Source of the DNA: Acanthosoma haemorrhoidale
Lineage: Eukaryota > Arthropoda > Insecta > Hemiptera > Acanthosomatidae
DNA length: 64,000 nt
Reading direction: 5' to 3'
Assembly: GCA_930367205.1 (NCBI GenBank)
Contig: OV884011.1
Location: forward strand, 112,831,139-112,895,138
In this document: positions 52,301-62,935 of the stretch, one piece after another
Layout: each line of letters starts with the position of its first letter
Numbering within the stretch: the first letter of the stretch is position 1
Notes under the pieces: generated by a model
Seen by the model: only the letters and a program-made list of their open reading frames with translations
Told to the model about the DNA's origin: nothing
The model's database searches: none
Program-made: the position numbers and the translations under genes

Positions 52301-53251
52301 CCAACTCCACCATAAAGCATGATAAAATGATATTTTGCATGTAAGTTTTACTTGATAACCCAGAGGCGAGTTATTTTTTTTTTAATAAACATCATACCCA
52401 AAAAAAAATAATGAGTCATTAATCAATTCTTTGGTAATTAAAGGATAAATATTTTCCTATCATATCGAGTAATTTATCAGATTTAATACCTCGACGCCCT
52501 GGCCATAATTACATTATGTTTAGGGGTTTTACTAGAACTATAATTGCAGAAAGTCATTGTAATCGAGCAGGTAGTCTTTTTCACATCCCCAGTCGCATAG
52601 CGTCGTGAAATTATGCAAGGAAGCTCAACTCAAGTTAGGTCATTGAACAGGGTTCGTGAATGACCTTAGTGTTTTGGTCAGTAATATTTGTTGAAAAAAT
52701 CAATCAAATTGGTACTATTATAGAAATTTCTACGAAACTCTTTTTGCGTGATCGCTTGCACTAATGAATTTTATTAGTCTATTGGTTAAGAATTATGCCT
52801 GATTCCCTTCACCCATTTACCGATTCCACATCGATGCCTCTCTCGAAGATTTCGATTTTTTCAAGTTGGATAATTTAAGAAGAGTCGACCCTAATACGGT
52901 TTCGTAACACTTTCAAAAATCTCAACAAACTGGTTATTACATCAATCTCGCTAGATCTAAAGTTTCACATTTTTTTTCTTTTATTTCAGGTCTCTCATGT
53001 AATATGGCGTCGTATTTCTTAATTGCTAACATCGCTCATGTAAACGTCGATAATTTTCAGATCTGGTGTAGCCGATTATTTCTAAATTCATAAAATGACG
53101 CGATTTCTTTTTGCTAGTTCCAACAAACTCGAAAATCCGGCCGTTCGCTGGTTCAAAAATATATTCAAAAAAGTTAATTATAGGAAAACATCCAGATATT
53201 CTACTATCAGACGCAACCCACGTTAATAATTTAAAGTCATAACTAGCAGCA
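49360..53251. other. No gene recognised
   Basis: AT-rich with normal CpG. A GC-richer patch at 51,890-52,020 contains a small hairpin (CGTGCTG, loop, CAGCACG near 51,998-52,017) but no open frame. No splice-consistent exons found. Confidence 0.5.
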
Positions 53252-53346
53252 GAAAAAAAATTGTGACAAAGCCGGGATTCGAACCTGATTCCTTCCGGGT
53301 GGGTCCTCTTTCTATTGTGAGATAAAAGTGCCCGGCCAGAAATCCG
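53252..53346 (-). repeat. tRNA-like, SINE-type segment with a pol III B box
   Basis: On the minus strand GGTTCGAATCC (53,275-53,285) is a perfect B-box match. About 45 bases upstream lies CTGGCCGGGCACTT, a loose A-box match, and 16 bases downstream is an eight-T run, the normal pol III stop. The segment does not fold into a proper acceptor and anticodon arm by eye, so a tRNA-derived retroposon or tRNA pseudogene is likelier than a working tRNA. Confidence 0.45.
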
Positions 53347-54621
53347 GGACTCTGGCCCTGTTTTGTTTACTTATCATTACCGAACCAGTGGGATTACAAT
53401 CAATAAATAGTAATTACAATTCATCTACCGTTGTACATACTTGCAATTCCCGTTCACGTTTTCGTCGAGTTTGACTTTTTTAAAATGTGCTTTTCTTGTT
53501 TATGTTTTCTTTTGAATCTGATTAGGAGGTCATGCTACAAAAATGTTAACATAGTCAGAACGACGTGAATCTGACTTAGAGTTGAACAATAAACTAAATT
53601 AATTCAATAATTTACAATTATTTGTCATATAAATCTAAAATTTAAATTGTTTACTTAATGATGGTATCAGAAAGGGTGTAGACAAAACAAATTAATTTGA
53701 GAATAAGACAAAACAATATAATTAAAATGTAAAATTTACTTCCGATTGGCTTACAATATGACAGAAAAGTGTTAAATTATTGTCAAATATATTATTAGAC
53801 CTTTCGATATGCTATATATGTCTTGCATCTTAGTAAAAAGTAAATAAACAGAGATGTTAGACATTCTGTGACTGTTATTTACAATCATTCAAATAAGACC
53901 TAACATTGATGATTAGCTGTCATCATTTTTTCATCAACATTACCCAATATCCCGACTAGCAATTCACACATATCCAAAATCAATGCTTAGTATAGTTATG
54001 AGTTATAACTCTCTTTAAAATTTACTTTCATAAATTTCAATTTTCCTATAGTTGTCAGACATTTGTATGAAAATGTCTAACTTTTCGGCTCACATTTCAT
54101 GTTTCCTTTGTTGCACAGTGCTCTGTGCTTCTTTCAACTAAAGCTCAACTTATAAATTCTGTGAACAATGAATATTTTGACAAACGAAGAGTTTGTCTAC
54201 TCGCTGAAAACAAAACATCAGCAAAAAACATAGAAATCTGCCCAGTAATGTCCATGTGAAAAAAAAAGAAAAGATACTCAACAAGTCAGAAATGCTTAAA
54301 ATTACTTAACAAACAAGTACTCTTTAGAAAACTATTAATAAAAATGTCAAAATTAAAAAAAATAGACATGATATGATGACTCATAACTATTAATGACTTT
54401 GACTCAGACCATCTCCCTAATATGTAACTTCAGTGTATGAGCACTGACCAAGCACTGAACACACCAATACCCAGACTGATAACTTGACCGGGATTAATTA
54501 TAATGTCACAATATCATTCGCATACAACTAACCTGATGATATTGATACAGCTGTATTAAACATTTAATTAACACCGTAAACAGAATAGGAAAAACATCAT
54601 GGGCAGGCCACAATAACCCAT
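53347..54621. other. No gene; start of CpG-poor territory
   Basis: From about 53,570 onwards CpG becomes rare. No open frame or repeat structure is recognised. Probably intron or upstream DNA of the plus-strand gene whose exons follow. Confidence 0.55.
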
Positions 54622-54766
54622 AAAACACCAAATTACCTACTACACACTACAAAACACCAAATTACATACTATAAACTACAAAACACCAAATTACTTACTA
54701 CACACAACTAAACACCAAATTACTTACTACTACACACAACAAAACACCAAATTACCTACAAGACCC
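54622..54766. repeat. Minisatellite, unit about 30 bp, nearly five copies
   Basis: Each unit has the core AAACACCAAATTAC followed by a variable CTACTACACACTAC-like spacer. Unit lengths are 30, 29, 30, 31 and a partial one. Units are directly joined with related spacers, so it is a tandem array. It lies about 475 bases before exon A, within the presumed intron. Confidence 0.85.
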
Positions 54767-55240
54767 AAAATTGTTGTCTATTTCGACTCACACAATTGGA
54801 ATTAGACAGAAATAAGATAGAAAATTACTGACTATACTTGGACTCTATGGATCCTGGTGATAGCAGAATGTGCACAGAAACAAACCAAAATTTAAAACAT
54901 AAATGTGCAGTTCCACCCTTGACACATAGTAGTTATATTCACTATCCAATACTCAAAAGAAATAAGTAAACGTGTTGAATATAGTAATGAAAAAGGTTGC
55001 ATTTTTTACAATTGCTGTTTCATTTCTTGTAAGTACTATTTATAAGGTACTAAACTTTCAAGCAGCAAAAGGAAAGGAAACAACAAAATTTGGTCATTTA
55101 GTAAATGTAAAATAAGGTGCATAGAAATTTACTTTACCATCTTCCTGCTTCAATCTGACAAAAATAGATTCACTTTAATCTAAATTTGTGGCTAACTATA
55201 AATTCACAGATTAATATCTAATATTTATTTTTTGTTTCAG

Positions 55241-55373
55241 GGCAGTAAAAGCAGTGTGGGAAGTGGGCCTCCATATTATATGACACACAGTTTCCCTCCC
55301 GGTGGTACACTGCCACGTAGTGGTGGGCCAGTCCTCAGATCATATGCTGCTCCAGCAAAAGCTCCTGCCCAAG
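55241..55373 (+). CDS. Exon A of an unidentified plus-strand gene
   Basis: A pyrimidine-rich TTTTTTGTTTCAG precedes the exon and GTATGC follows it. Only one frame is open through all 133 bases; the other two hit stops early. It encodes 44 residues beginning 'GSKSSVGSGPPYYMTHSFPP' and ending 'SYAAPAKAPAQ', rich in Gly, Pro and Ser with no predicted secondary structure. The acceptor is in phase 0 and the donor leaves one base, which fits exon B exactly. The composition suggests a disordered cytoplasmic tail or linker of a scaffold or adhesion protein, but I do not recognise the family. The earlier part of the gene lies outside the window or upstream in DNA where I cannot find exons. Confidence 0.75.
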
Positions 55374-55674
55374 GTATGCAATATTTTCAATGCTGTTATT
55401 GGAAACCTTGTGCTTTTCTTCTTTTTTCTTCCCTACATGGTTATCCCTTATAGCCATAATACAGGGTAGATTGCATGTGATGTTTTCTGGTTGCACTGGT
55501 AGAACATTCTGTTGTAGTACAATTAATTAAAAGAATTTTACAGTTCATCTGACGTTCTGCCAAGTGATATCTTTATGTGAATTAAGCCAGTTATTTCCAA
55601 CTTTATCTTCACCTCAGTTTTGGTCAGACTTAGCCCATAAGAGGATCAGAATTGGATAAGATATGTAAATAATA
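55374..55674. other. Intron sequence between exon A and the mariner
   Basis: Non-coding; begins with the donor GTATGC. A short open extension of exon A to 55,453 is simply read-through into the intron. Confidence 0.65.
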
Positions 55675-56942
55675 TCAGGTTGGCCAAAAAGTCCGTTCGT
55701 TTTTTTAAGCGAAAATAACACACAACTTTTAAACACAAAGCGATTTATTCAATCAATAATATAATTTCCGTTTTGTTCCAGTATCTTCTGGCATCTCATG
55801 GGCAGATTTATAATTCCATTCCAAGAATTTCCTGTCTTTACTGGCAAAGAAATTTTCCAAGTGGATTTTTACATCTTCTTCAAAGTTGAAGGTCTGTCCA
55901 TTCAATGAATTTTGAAGAGACCGAAACAGGTGGAAATCTGAAGGTCCAAGGTCGGGCGAATATGGAGGGTGCGGTAAAACTTCCCAGCCAAGCTCCAGTA
56001 ACTTCTGCCGCGTCTGCAAAGAAGTTTGCGGTCTGGCATTGTCTTGATGGAAGACAATCCTCTAACGGTTGGCTAGTTCTGGACGCTTCTGGTGGATAGC
56101 TGCATTTAATTTGTCCAGCTGGTCACAGTACACATCCGAATTGATGGTCCTGTTCGTGAGAAGAAGTTCGTAAAAGACTGCACCTCTCCAATCCCACCAA
56201 ATCGAGAGCATAACCTGCTTTGGGAGTTGTTTGTGGTAATTCGCCGCGCTTCCCCCATGAGCGTTTGCACTCCACATTGTTATAGACGATCCACTTTTCA
56301 TCCCCTGTCATCATTCTCTAAAAAAAAGGATCGTTTTCTTTACGTTTCCGCAATGAATCGCAGATGGAAATCCTTTGGGCGAGGTTAGCCTCACTAAGTT
56401 GATGGGGAACCCAAACATCGAGCCCGCTCACGTAGCCAAGTTGATGCAGATGGTTTCCAACACTCGATTTGGATATTTTGAGGATAACTGCGATCTCCCT
56501 AGTTGTATAACGGGGATTGGTGTCGACTAATTCCTTCACTTTGTCGCTGTTAATCTCAGTTGGCCGGCCAGAGCGAGGTGTGTCTTGAACCAAAAAATTT
56601 CCCGATCGAAATTTTGAAAACCACTTCTGGCACACACGTTCTGTAACAGCATCCTCTCCGTATACAGGGCATATCTTCCTGCAAGTTTCCACTGTTTTCT
56701 TGCCTTTTTTAAAATAAAAAAGCATGAGGTATCGATAAAGTTTGTTTTGGTTTTCCATTTTCAGGGTGATCCTAAACACACAAAATACAATCAGTCTCAT
56801 CAGAATTTCGCGTCAAACTACGTTGAAGTGTCTAGTATTTGACGAGAGCGCACTCACAAGGGATGGACTGAAGTTAGCTACATATTAGACTGCTTGAAGT
56901 TTTGTGACAACAAAAACCGAACGGACTTTTTGGCCAACCCTT
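55675..56942 (-). mobile_element. Full-length mariner transposon, inactive
   Basis: The ends are inverted copies sharing GGTTGGCCAAAAAGTCCGTT and a few bases more (55,678 onward and, flipped, 56,940 downward), with TA at 55,673-55,674 and 56,943-56,944. The length, 1,268 bp, is normal for mariner. The orientation is opposite to the host gene and it lies wholly within an intron. CpG is much more frequent than in the surrounding intron, which marks a later arrival. Confidence 0.95.
55753..56758 (-). pseudogene. mariner transposase, broken by stops and a frameshift
   Basis: Starting at the Met of 'MENQNKLYRYLMLFYF' (56,758), the protein has an N-terminal helix-turn-helix region, then 'GRPTEINSDKV' and a second helix-turn-helix part with 'ISKSSVGNHLHQLGYV'. 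It also has 'MMTGDEKWIVYNN' with the first catalytic Asp near 56,302, '[12 protein letters not shown]' with the second near 56,045, and '[16 protein letters not shown]' with the third near 55,960. This is the D,D34D arrangement of mariners, and all three Asp survive. A TAG at 56,318-56,320 precedes the first Asp motif, a second TAG lies at 56,062-56,064, and a small deletion with frameshift sits at about 56,210. The length without damage would be about 335-340 residues, normal for the family. The opening Met was preferred over the longer frame to 56,800 because it matches the usual N-terminus. Confidence 0.95.
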
Positions 56943-57553
56943 TATAATGTGACATGGAAAGGGCCATTATTTTGTTAATAAGAAATTAGTAAACAGTAAA
57001 CAATTAATTTTAGTGTATATTATTAATTAATTTGGAATGTTTTGAATCCCAAGAAAGGTGGGTCGGGATCTTTGACTTCTTCGGGGTTAATACTCTGATT
57101 TTGTGTGGCACCTCTGATTTCACATAACATTTTGGCTTTTCCATGGATATAAAAAATATGTAAAAATTCCTGATGTATATAATAATTTTGGTAGGCATAT
57201 CTCGCATTAAGTGGATTGCAGCATATATATTTCGCCCTATATTCTTTACATTTACAAAGGCATCTATGAAGGCATTAAAGAAACAACTTGTGATGTCCAG
57301 TTCATAGGCAAAACCCAAGAAATATGCTGCTTTCCAACTTCAGATGAATTGATTATAGAATTATTTGCTTATCATAGTTGTAAGTAGCTCAAAAATTTGG
57401 TAGGCTGTAATTTTGTGCTTCCTAGTTCTCTCGAGGATAATTCTTTTAATTAATTAATATAAATCATTTAGTTTTTATTTATTTAGAATTTAGTTTACTG
57501 TTTCACTATTATTTTTAATACAATCTTTGCATTTAAATTTCAACTAATTTCAG
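56943..57553. other. Intron sequence before exon B
   Basis: AT-rich and nearly free of CpG. It ends in a pyrimidine-rich run and CAG. A minus-strand frame at 57,010-57,318 is not supported by any motif. Confidence 0.65.
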
Positions 57554-57695
57554 TTGATGGTTACATGTCTTCACCTGAACGTGGGCCAAGAGGATATGGG
57601 TCAGGGCCAGGATACCCAGGTTATGATGACCCATATTATGCCCCATATTCACCTAGACCTGGAACTATAACTCCAGTCATAGATGAAGAAGCAAG
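57554..57695 (+). CDS. Exon B of the unidentified plus-strand gene
   Basis: Bounded by AACTAATTTCAG and the strong donor GTAAGT. Joining the single leftover base of exon A gives Val, then 'DGYMSSPERGPRGYGSGPGY' and 'DDPYYAPYSPRPGTITPVID' with 'EEA' at the end; the last two bases, AG, carry over to the next exon. It is rich in Gly, Pro and Tyr. Repeated Tyr-Pro and Arg-Pro pairs could be phosphorylation or SH3-type binding sites, which is inference. The phase agreement with exon A and good sites at both ends make this the best-supported exon. The protein family is unrecognised. Confidence 0.85.
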
Positions 57696-60600
57696 GTAAG
57701 TTTGTCATTATTTAAAGTTACTACATATAACTATATGTTAAAATTTTTAACAGCAATAAAAAATATTTCGGATACAGTCATTATGTTTTGTGAATGCTAT
57801 CTAGATAGTCACTATGTTACTGTTAACCAATTAACATATTATTAATAGTGAGGTTATTTTTTGTTAATAGTTGTTACTGGTATTTAAAAATTCAATTTAT
57901 CATAAAAAGGTAACATTTATTTTCCACATTTTTTTTTTAATAAGTTATTTGCTTGAGCAATAGTTGTTAATAAATAAAACCTCACTATCTTTAAATTATG
58001 ATTGTTCAAACATTGTGTTTAACATTTAATTTTAACAAATTTTAAATGGTTTTCTTTTTTTAACTATGTTTTCATTTATTAACCCAACCCTTCCAAACCA
58101 CTCAGGTCATAATCAAAATTATTCTTGTGGTAATTTTTTTATTAAATCTTTTAGGGGGGCTTATATGTGTGAAAAAAAATTGTAAAATTAAAATTTTCTG
58201 ATTTAGTTCAATTTTGTATTTCTCACATTATTTTGAATACATAATATATCTTGTAAATTGAAAAGAAATTTTAGTATTTCTTTACTATAGTGTTTATTAC
58301 AAATAATATGAACTCATTTATCATTAATTACTGTTACATAGCTATTTGTGTTTTACATTTACCCAATTAGTAGCTTTAAATTAACTATTCTTATTTTATT
58401 TTTTTTTATTTTTTTAACCTTGGTACATCACAATATTAATAAATTAAAGAATGAATACAAAACATAGGGTTGACATGTAGACTACAACTGTTACATAAAT
58501 AAATAATAAATATTGTTAGAATTTATTGGACATACTTTGCATCTTACACTTACATTGTTGGTTAAATCTATTATAATAATCAGATGACTTGGAGAGGTGA
58601 TAGCTGTTAAAATAATATACTGAATATAAAAGCATTCTGATTGAATGAAAATTTATAAATAATACACACAAAAAATAATAAAATAACTCATCAATATAAA
58701 TTTTTTAAAAGTAGAACCGAAGCAATTAAAACCAAAGTTAGCATGATTGAGCTCAGAAAAAAAAATCCAATATACTTAAAGTATTAAAAAAGGTTTGTCT
58801 TAGAATGGTGAACATTACAGGTGTACTGAAAGATAAGAAAGTTATAAAAAGGTTAGAGGATAATAGCAATAGATTCTGTTAAGCATAACAGCTGAAGATA
58901 CATCAGCAAATGTATCTTGGGTAACTTGGGATTTGTCTTCATTTGTAACAATCTATATTCGCCCTACTAATAAATTGAATGAATTTATAACTGAAAATGC
59001 CCTTTGACTGCCCTGAGTCTACCAACTCGTTTCATCAAACGCTTCTGTACCTATGCTGACCTACCCCTACCCATGAAAGACCTACCCAGAAAGATGACAG
59101 CCAGATATCGTGACTTCCCTGCTCCAAATAAGGCAAACAACCCGACCTAGATAAACTTGTTGCCAAATAAACTTTGCTCAACCAGTTGACAATAATTAAT
59201 TTAATTTCTTGAAATCCTAATGAATTTGATTGAATTTAAAATAAAAATATCCCTATATTCCTAACCCTTTGAAAATACACCTTATATCCAAAATATTAAA
59301 AACTCCAAACATTGTAAGTGCATATTTTAAAGCAAGTCTTCTTTCACTATGATGTGTTGAAAATATCTTCTCTATAGTTATCAGTCAAGCTCCATTCCCT
59401 ATTAATCAATCCAGATGGTTAATTATATCTCTCCGGTATCTAATAGTACTTTCTTATGAGAAAATTTGATGTTTTTGATTTAAGATTGATATTCTTAGTC
59501 TGTGATTCATTGTCTTTGTTTTAGTCATTGTTGTCACTATTGGTTTTTGTCTCCTACTAGAATCCAGTCGTATTAGCACCTAAGATAAAGGATTTGGTTA
59601 ATTTTCTTGAAAAATTTGTTGTTATGGTAAAAATAGTGTATTTTTGAATTAAGATGAAATTATAAACTAGATAATGTTTCTTTACTATCCATTATTCTCA
59701 ATAAATTGTGTACTGTTTAATTCTTGTGTAACAAAAGGAAAAAAAAAAACCTACATATTATTATTCATAGAGGAGTAACTAGGCATATCAGAAAATTATA
59801 GGGAAAATGTAACTTAATGAACAAGTGCTACTGTAAAATAGGCATTCATTTTTTTTTTTTGGTATCTTGTCTTATGCTGATTATCCTCTTTTTAAAATAA
59901 CTTCCTTAATCCTCATTATTTTTATTAGTTAGAAATTTTATAGTTTAGATTTAGTTAAACGTGTAGTTATGTACCACTTTGAAACGTTATAGTCATGGCC
60001 CATGTTCTATAGTCCAGTGAGGATGTAACTACCTCATTGATTAGCAGTAGTTATGTAATTGATCCTTAATCGAACATCATATTCTAAAGAGAGTGATTTG
60101 TTTGGGATGGGGCTTGGGGGTTGCTGAAAGAAAGATTTTGGATTTTGATCAATCAATTTATTAATGGACACCAAATCGGCCTACTATGAGGACCTTATAT
60201 ATGCATAGTATGTCAAAACTTCATCCATTAATAAATGTGATGAAAATCCAACACATTTTCATTTTCACTAACCTATATTAATTCTCAACCAAATGCCGCT
60301 CATATTAAATTTCATGACTATCAACTCAGTTGAGTGAATAAACTTCAACCGAAATGCCTTAATATACTGCGATCATGGACCATTACTGACTTGTGAAAAG
60401 CTTGTTACCCTTAATCTTTGTGCTAGTATTATAATTGACTTGAACTTTCTGTATGTACCATTTGTTAAAGTCCATTGACTTTAGTACATTTTTATTTTTA
60501 TTAGAAATTTTTATCATTGTTTCCCTGCATTTATAGTAGATGTTCTTGTATTGAAATTTTTTTTAGTTTCTGTTGAATGATACTTGAAAAATAATTCTTA

Positions 60601-60899
60601 TTAGCAATAAAGTTTACTTAATGAAAATAAAATCTTTTTTTTTTAATGATAATTAATTTTTATTATGTTTATTTTTATTTCAATGAGAAATACAAGAAGA
60701 GCTAATGTCATCTATTTCATAAGAGTAATTTAAACAGTAATTGACCAATGTGCTGCTTTCTAATAGTTTATATGACTTTTCACACACCTTTTATTTAATA
60801 GAATGCAGCACTCCTCTCCTTGCATATTGAGCCCTTTCCCATTAAGCTTTGAGTGGTTTAAGGTAGGGTTTTGCATGTATACCGGTGATGGTTCTATAG
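57696..60899. other. Long AT-rich intron, nearly CpG-free
   Basis: No exon recognised. A 50-codon open stretch near 59,000-59,154 ('TYADLPLPMKDLPRKMTARY' within it) looks protein-like but lacks splice sites in the right phase and ends in a stop, so it is more likely a worn insertion. Confidence 0.6.
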
Positions 60900-61010
60900 C
60901 GATACTGAAGGCCTGGAGGAGAGCTACGGTGGAGCAGGTAGGGGGTTCAAGGTGGCGCCTCGGCCTCCGGTAGCCGCAGTCTTCCCCCAACAGCAAATCG
61001 ACCAAACTAG
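60900..61010 (+). CDS. Candidate symmetric exon C (may be alternative)
   Basis: From the AG at 60,898-60,899 to the donor GTGAGG at 61,011, the frame that continues exon B stays open for 111 bases. The carried-over AG plus C gives Ser, then 'DTEGLEESYGGAGRGFKVAP' and 'RPPVAAVFPQQQIDQT'. The exon enters and leaves in phase 2, so it can be included or skipped without changing frame. Points against: the acceptor has a poor pyrimidine tract, and the stretch is far richer in GC and CpG than exons A and B or the intron. It may be a recent insertion or an unmethylated island instead. Confidence 0.35.
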
Positions 61011-61814
61011 GTGAGGCAGCAACTTCGTCGGCAAATATATTTTCTATCTTACTCTGCTTAAATGCATGCACTATTAACTTTGAATATTTCTTTTTATTAC
61101 ATTCTTGGTAATTAATGTCAAACAAAATTTTCTCTTTGACCAAACATTATCTACCTCTACCTTAAATATCTCATGGTAAATAATACCAATTTCAATATTT
61201 CATTTATTCACATTTTTTGTTTTTAAAAATTCAATAATGTCTTCCTCTTAGATAATTTAGTCATAGACAGAAGAATCAAATGGTATTAAATCCATTTAAA
61301 TCAGTAAAGGACAAATATAAACATTTTTTTTTTTTTTTTTAAAGGCTTTTGTTTATAATTAACCCTTAGTGGTAAGACAAGACAGGCAGGCATTGCCTTA
61401 GTGCTGCATTGTGGTCCAATGTAGACAGTCCCATTTCTTTTTTTTAACTTAATCTTAAGTGAAATTTGTAAATTTTCTAGATCACTTTCTAGCAGCATCT
61501 TTCCAATTTCAATTTTTAGTATAAAATTGTTTTTATACTAGTCATTAAAAAAAAACTGAAAATAATTCTTAACAGAAATAAACACACTAACTAAAAGCTA
61601 TTTCAAAAACTAAAAAAAAAACAAATTTTGAGAAATTGCCAAAGGAGTATAAATCAGGTAGCAAACCCCCTCTTTACTAACCAATCTTCCCATTTATAGT
61701 TGTATTATAAACAGAAGAGTGAAATGTTATGCCAACTTTTTCACAGACAAAATTAAGTTATCCTATATTCTGTCTAATATATCAATGCAAATAATGTTTA
61801 AATGAGTAAATAGC
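61011..61814. other. Intron sequence
   Basis: GC content falls back to the AT-rich background after about 61,040. No coding sequence seen; the minus-strand frame at 61,301-61,498 is closed off by A/T runs and has no motif. Confidence 0.55.
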
Positions 61815-62110
61815 ATGTGGCGACTAGTTCTCAGGCAGCCGCTAGAATCACTAGGTCAGGCTGAAGGAGGAAAGACAGTTTTTATTGGCTCATATAAATT
61901 CCCTCCTGATTAGCAGAAATAAACGACTCTCTCATTAGTTTCCTCCTGGATATATATGTATACCCCTGTGTCAGAGCTGACAATACAGTCGAGTCTCGGG
62001 ACTGGTATTCACACCCCCCACTGATGTCATTAACTGCTGCCTTTAAACTCTACACCTCTCTATTCCTAACCTTGCTAGATATAGTCCAGCGCTGTCAACC
62101 TCTACACCTT
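61815..62110 (+). mobile_element. LTR-like segment (tentative)
   Basis: It begins TGTGGCGACTAG, as many arthropod Gypsy-type terminal repeats begin with TG. It has a TATATAA-like box context near 61,890-61,900, an AATAAA at about 61,918, and much higher CpG content than the intron around it. I could not find a matching second copy, a primer-binding site or a clear target duplication, so it may be a solo LTR, another insert or a chance resemblance. Confidence 0.25.
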
Positions 62111-62913
62111 TCTCAGTGGAGTTCCCAGGCTTTTTCCGTGGAGTTTCCGCCGCTAAACTAGACTAACCTTCCTTGGATGAGGGATTTTGGGGTATTACAC
62201 CTATTTCTAGGAAGTGGCACTCCACCAGCAGTTCAGTCCCCTTCCTTCCTCGGTTCACATTCACCTTTGGAAACGACTTTCTCCTACCCTTAGATCTTGA
62301 ATAAGAGCTTGTGTCATTCCTAGACCATATAAAATACCTCAAATCAAACCTGTACCTACATCTTCTTCTCCTGAACACCACACTCTCAAGCCACACACAC
62401 CTATTAAAAATTGAGCCATATAAATCAATAATGATAATCGTCAACAAGCAGTCGTCAAGATCATAGACTACCTAACTCTTTCTCCTCCACCAAGGTTAGG
62501 TCATCAAGACCCTCCTCATGACGGTACGACATGAAGTTACAGGATAAACTAGAAACATCCCAAAATAATCAAATGGTGTCAATTAGCAAACTAAAATAGG
62601 GTATCTCACTGATAGAACATATTAGTCACTCTACCAAAGTTGGAAGGGCTTAACACCCACAACCAGGACTGGCCAGCGAATGTAGAGTATAAACGGCCAA
62701 ACAGTTAATTAAATTAACACTTAAATTAATTTATTCTCCCTAACTACTCACTCTTTTGACTTATGTGTGTTTTTTTTTGTGTGTGCATTGAAAGGAATTA
62801 GGTTTTAGATTTTCCATATGTTTACTTATCACAATTCTTTAGTTTGATTGAAAATTAAAACTGTTGTGTAAAGTTGCAACTATTATTCAACTAATTTTCT
62901 TCCAATTCTTCAG
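62111..62913. other. No gene recognised; presumed intron
   Basis: The part to about 62,530 is richer in C and G than the typical intron and may belong to the insertion that starts near 61,815. The 94-codon minus-strand frame at 62,163-62,447 has no recognised motif. Confidence 0.5.
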
Positions 62914-62935
62914 GACAAATAAAGACTCATCCTGA
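62914..62935 (+). CDS. Candidate last coding exon with stop codon
   Basis: A strong acceptor (TTTTCTTCCAATTCTTCAG) precedes it. Reading on from phase 2, whether from exon B or exon C, gives Arg followed by TNKDSS and TGA at 62,933-62,935. This would end the protein in a short hydrophilic tail, with the 3' untranslated region following. The very short coding part offers little statistical support. A different phase stays open about 110 bases further ('THPDKVEVSYYLSDSTLE'), so an exon of another isoform cannot be excluded. Confidence 0.3.

Noticed and set aside
53252..53346. A functional tRNA gene
   Set aside because: B box and terminator are good, but no cloverleaf with acceptor and anticodon arms can be drawn by eye.
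54622..54766. Regularly spaced repeats resembling a CRISPR array
   Set aside because: The spacers are themselves related and the sequence is eukaryotic; it is a tandem minisatellite.
56062..56314. Separate minus-strand frames as independent small genes
   Set aside because: They are pieces of one mariner transposase split by a frameshift and stops.
60760..61143. Minus-strand open frame of 127 codons
   Set aside because: It covers the CpG-rich patch on the opposite strand to the gene, has no motif, and the plus-strand reading fits the exon phases better.
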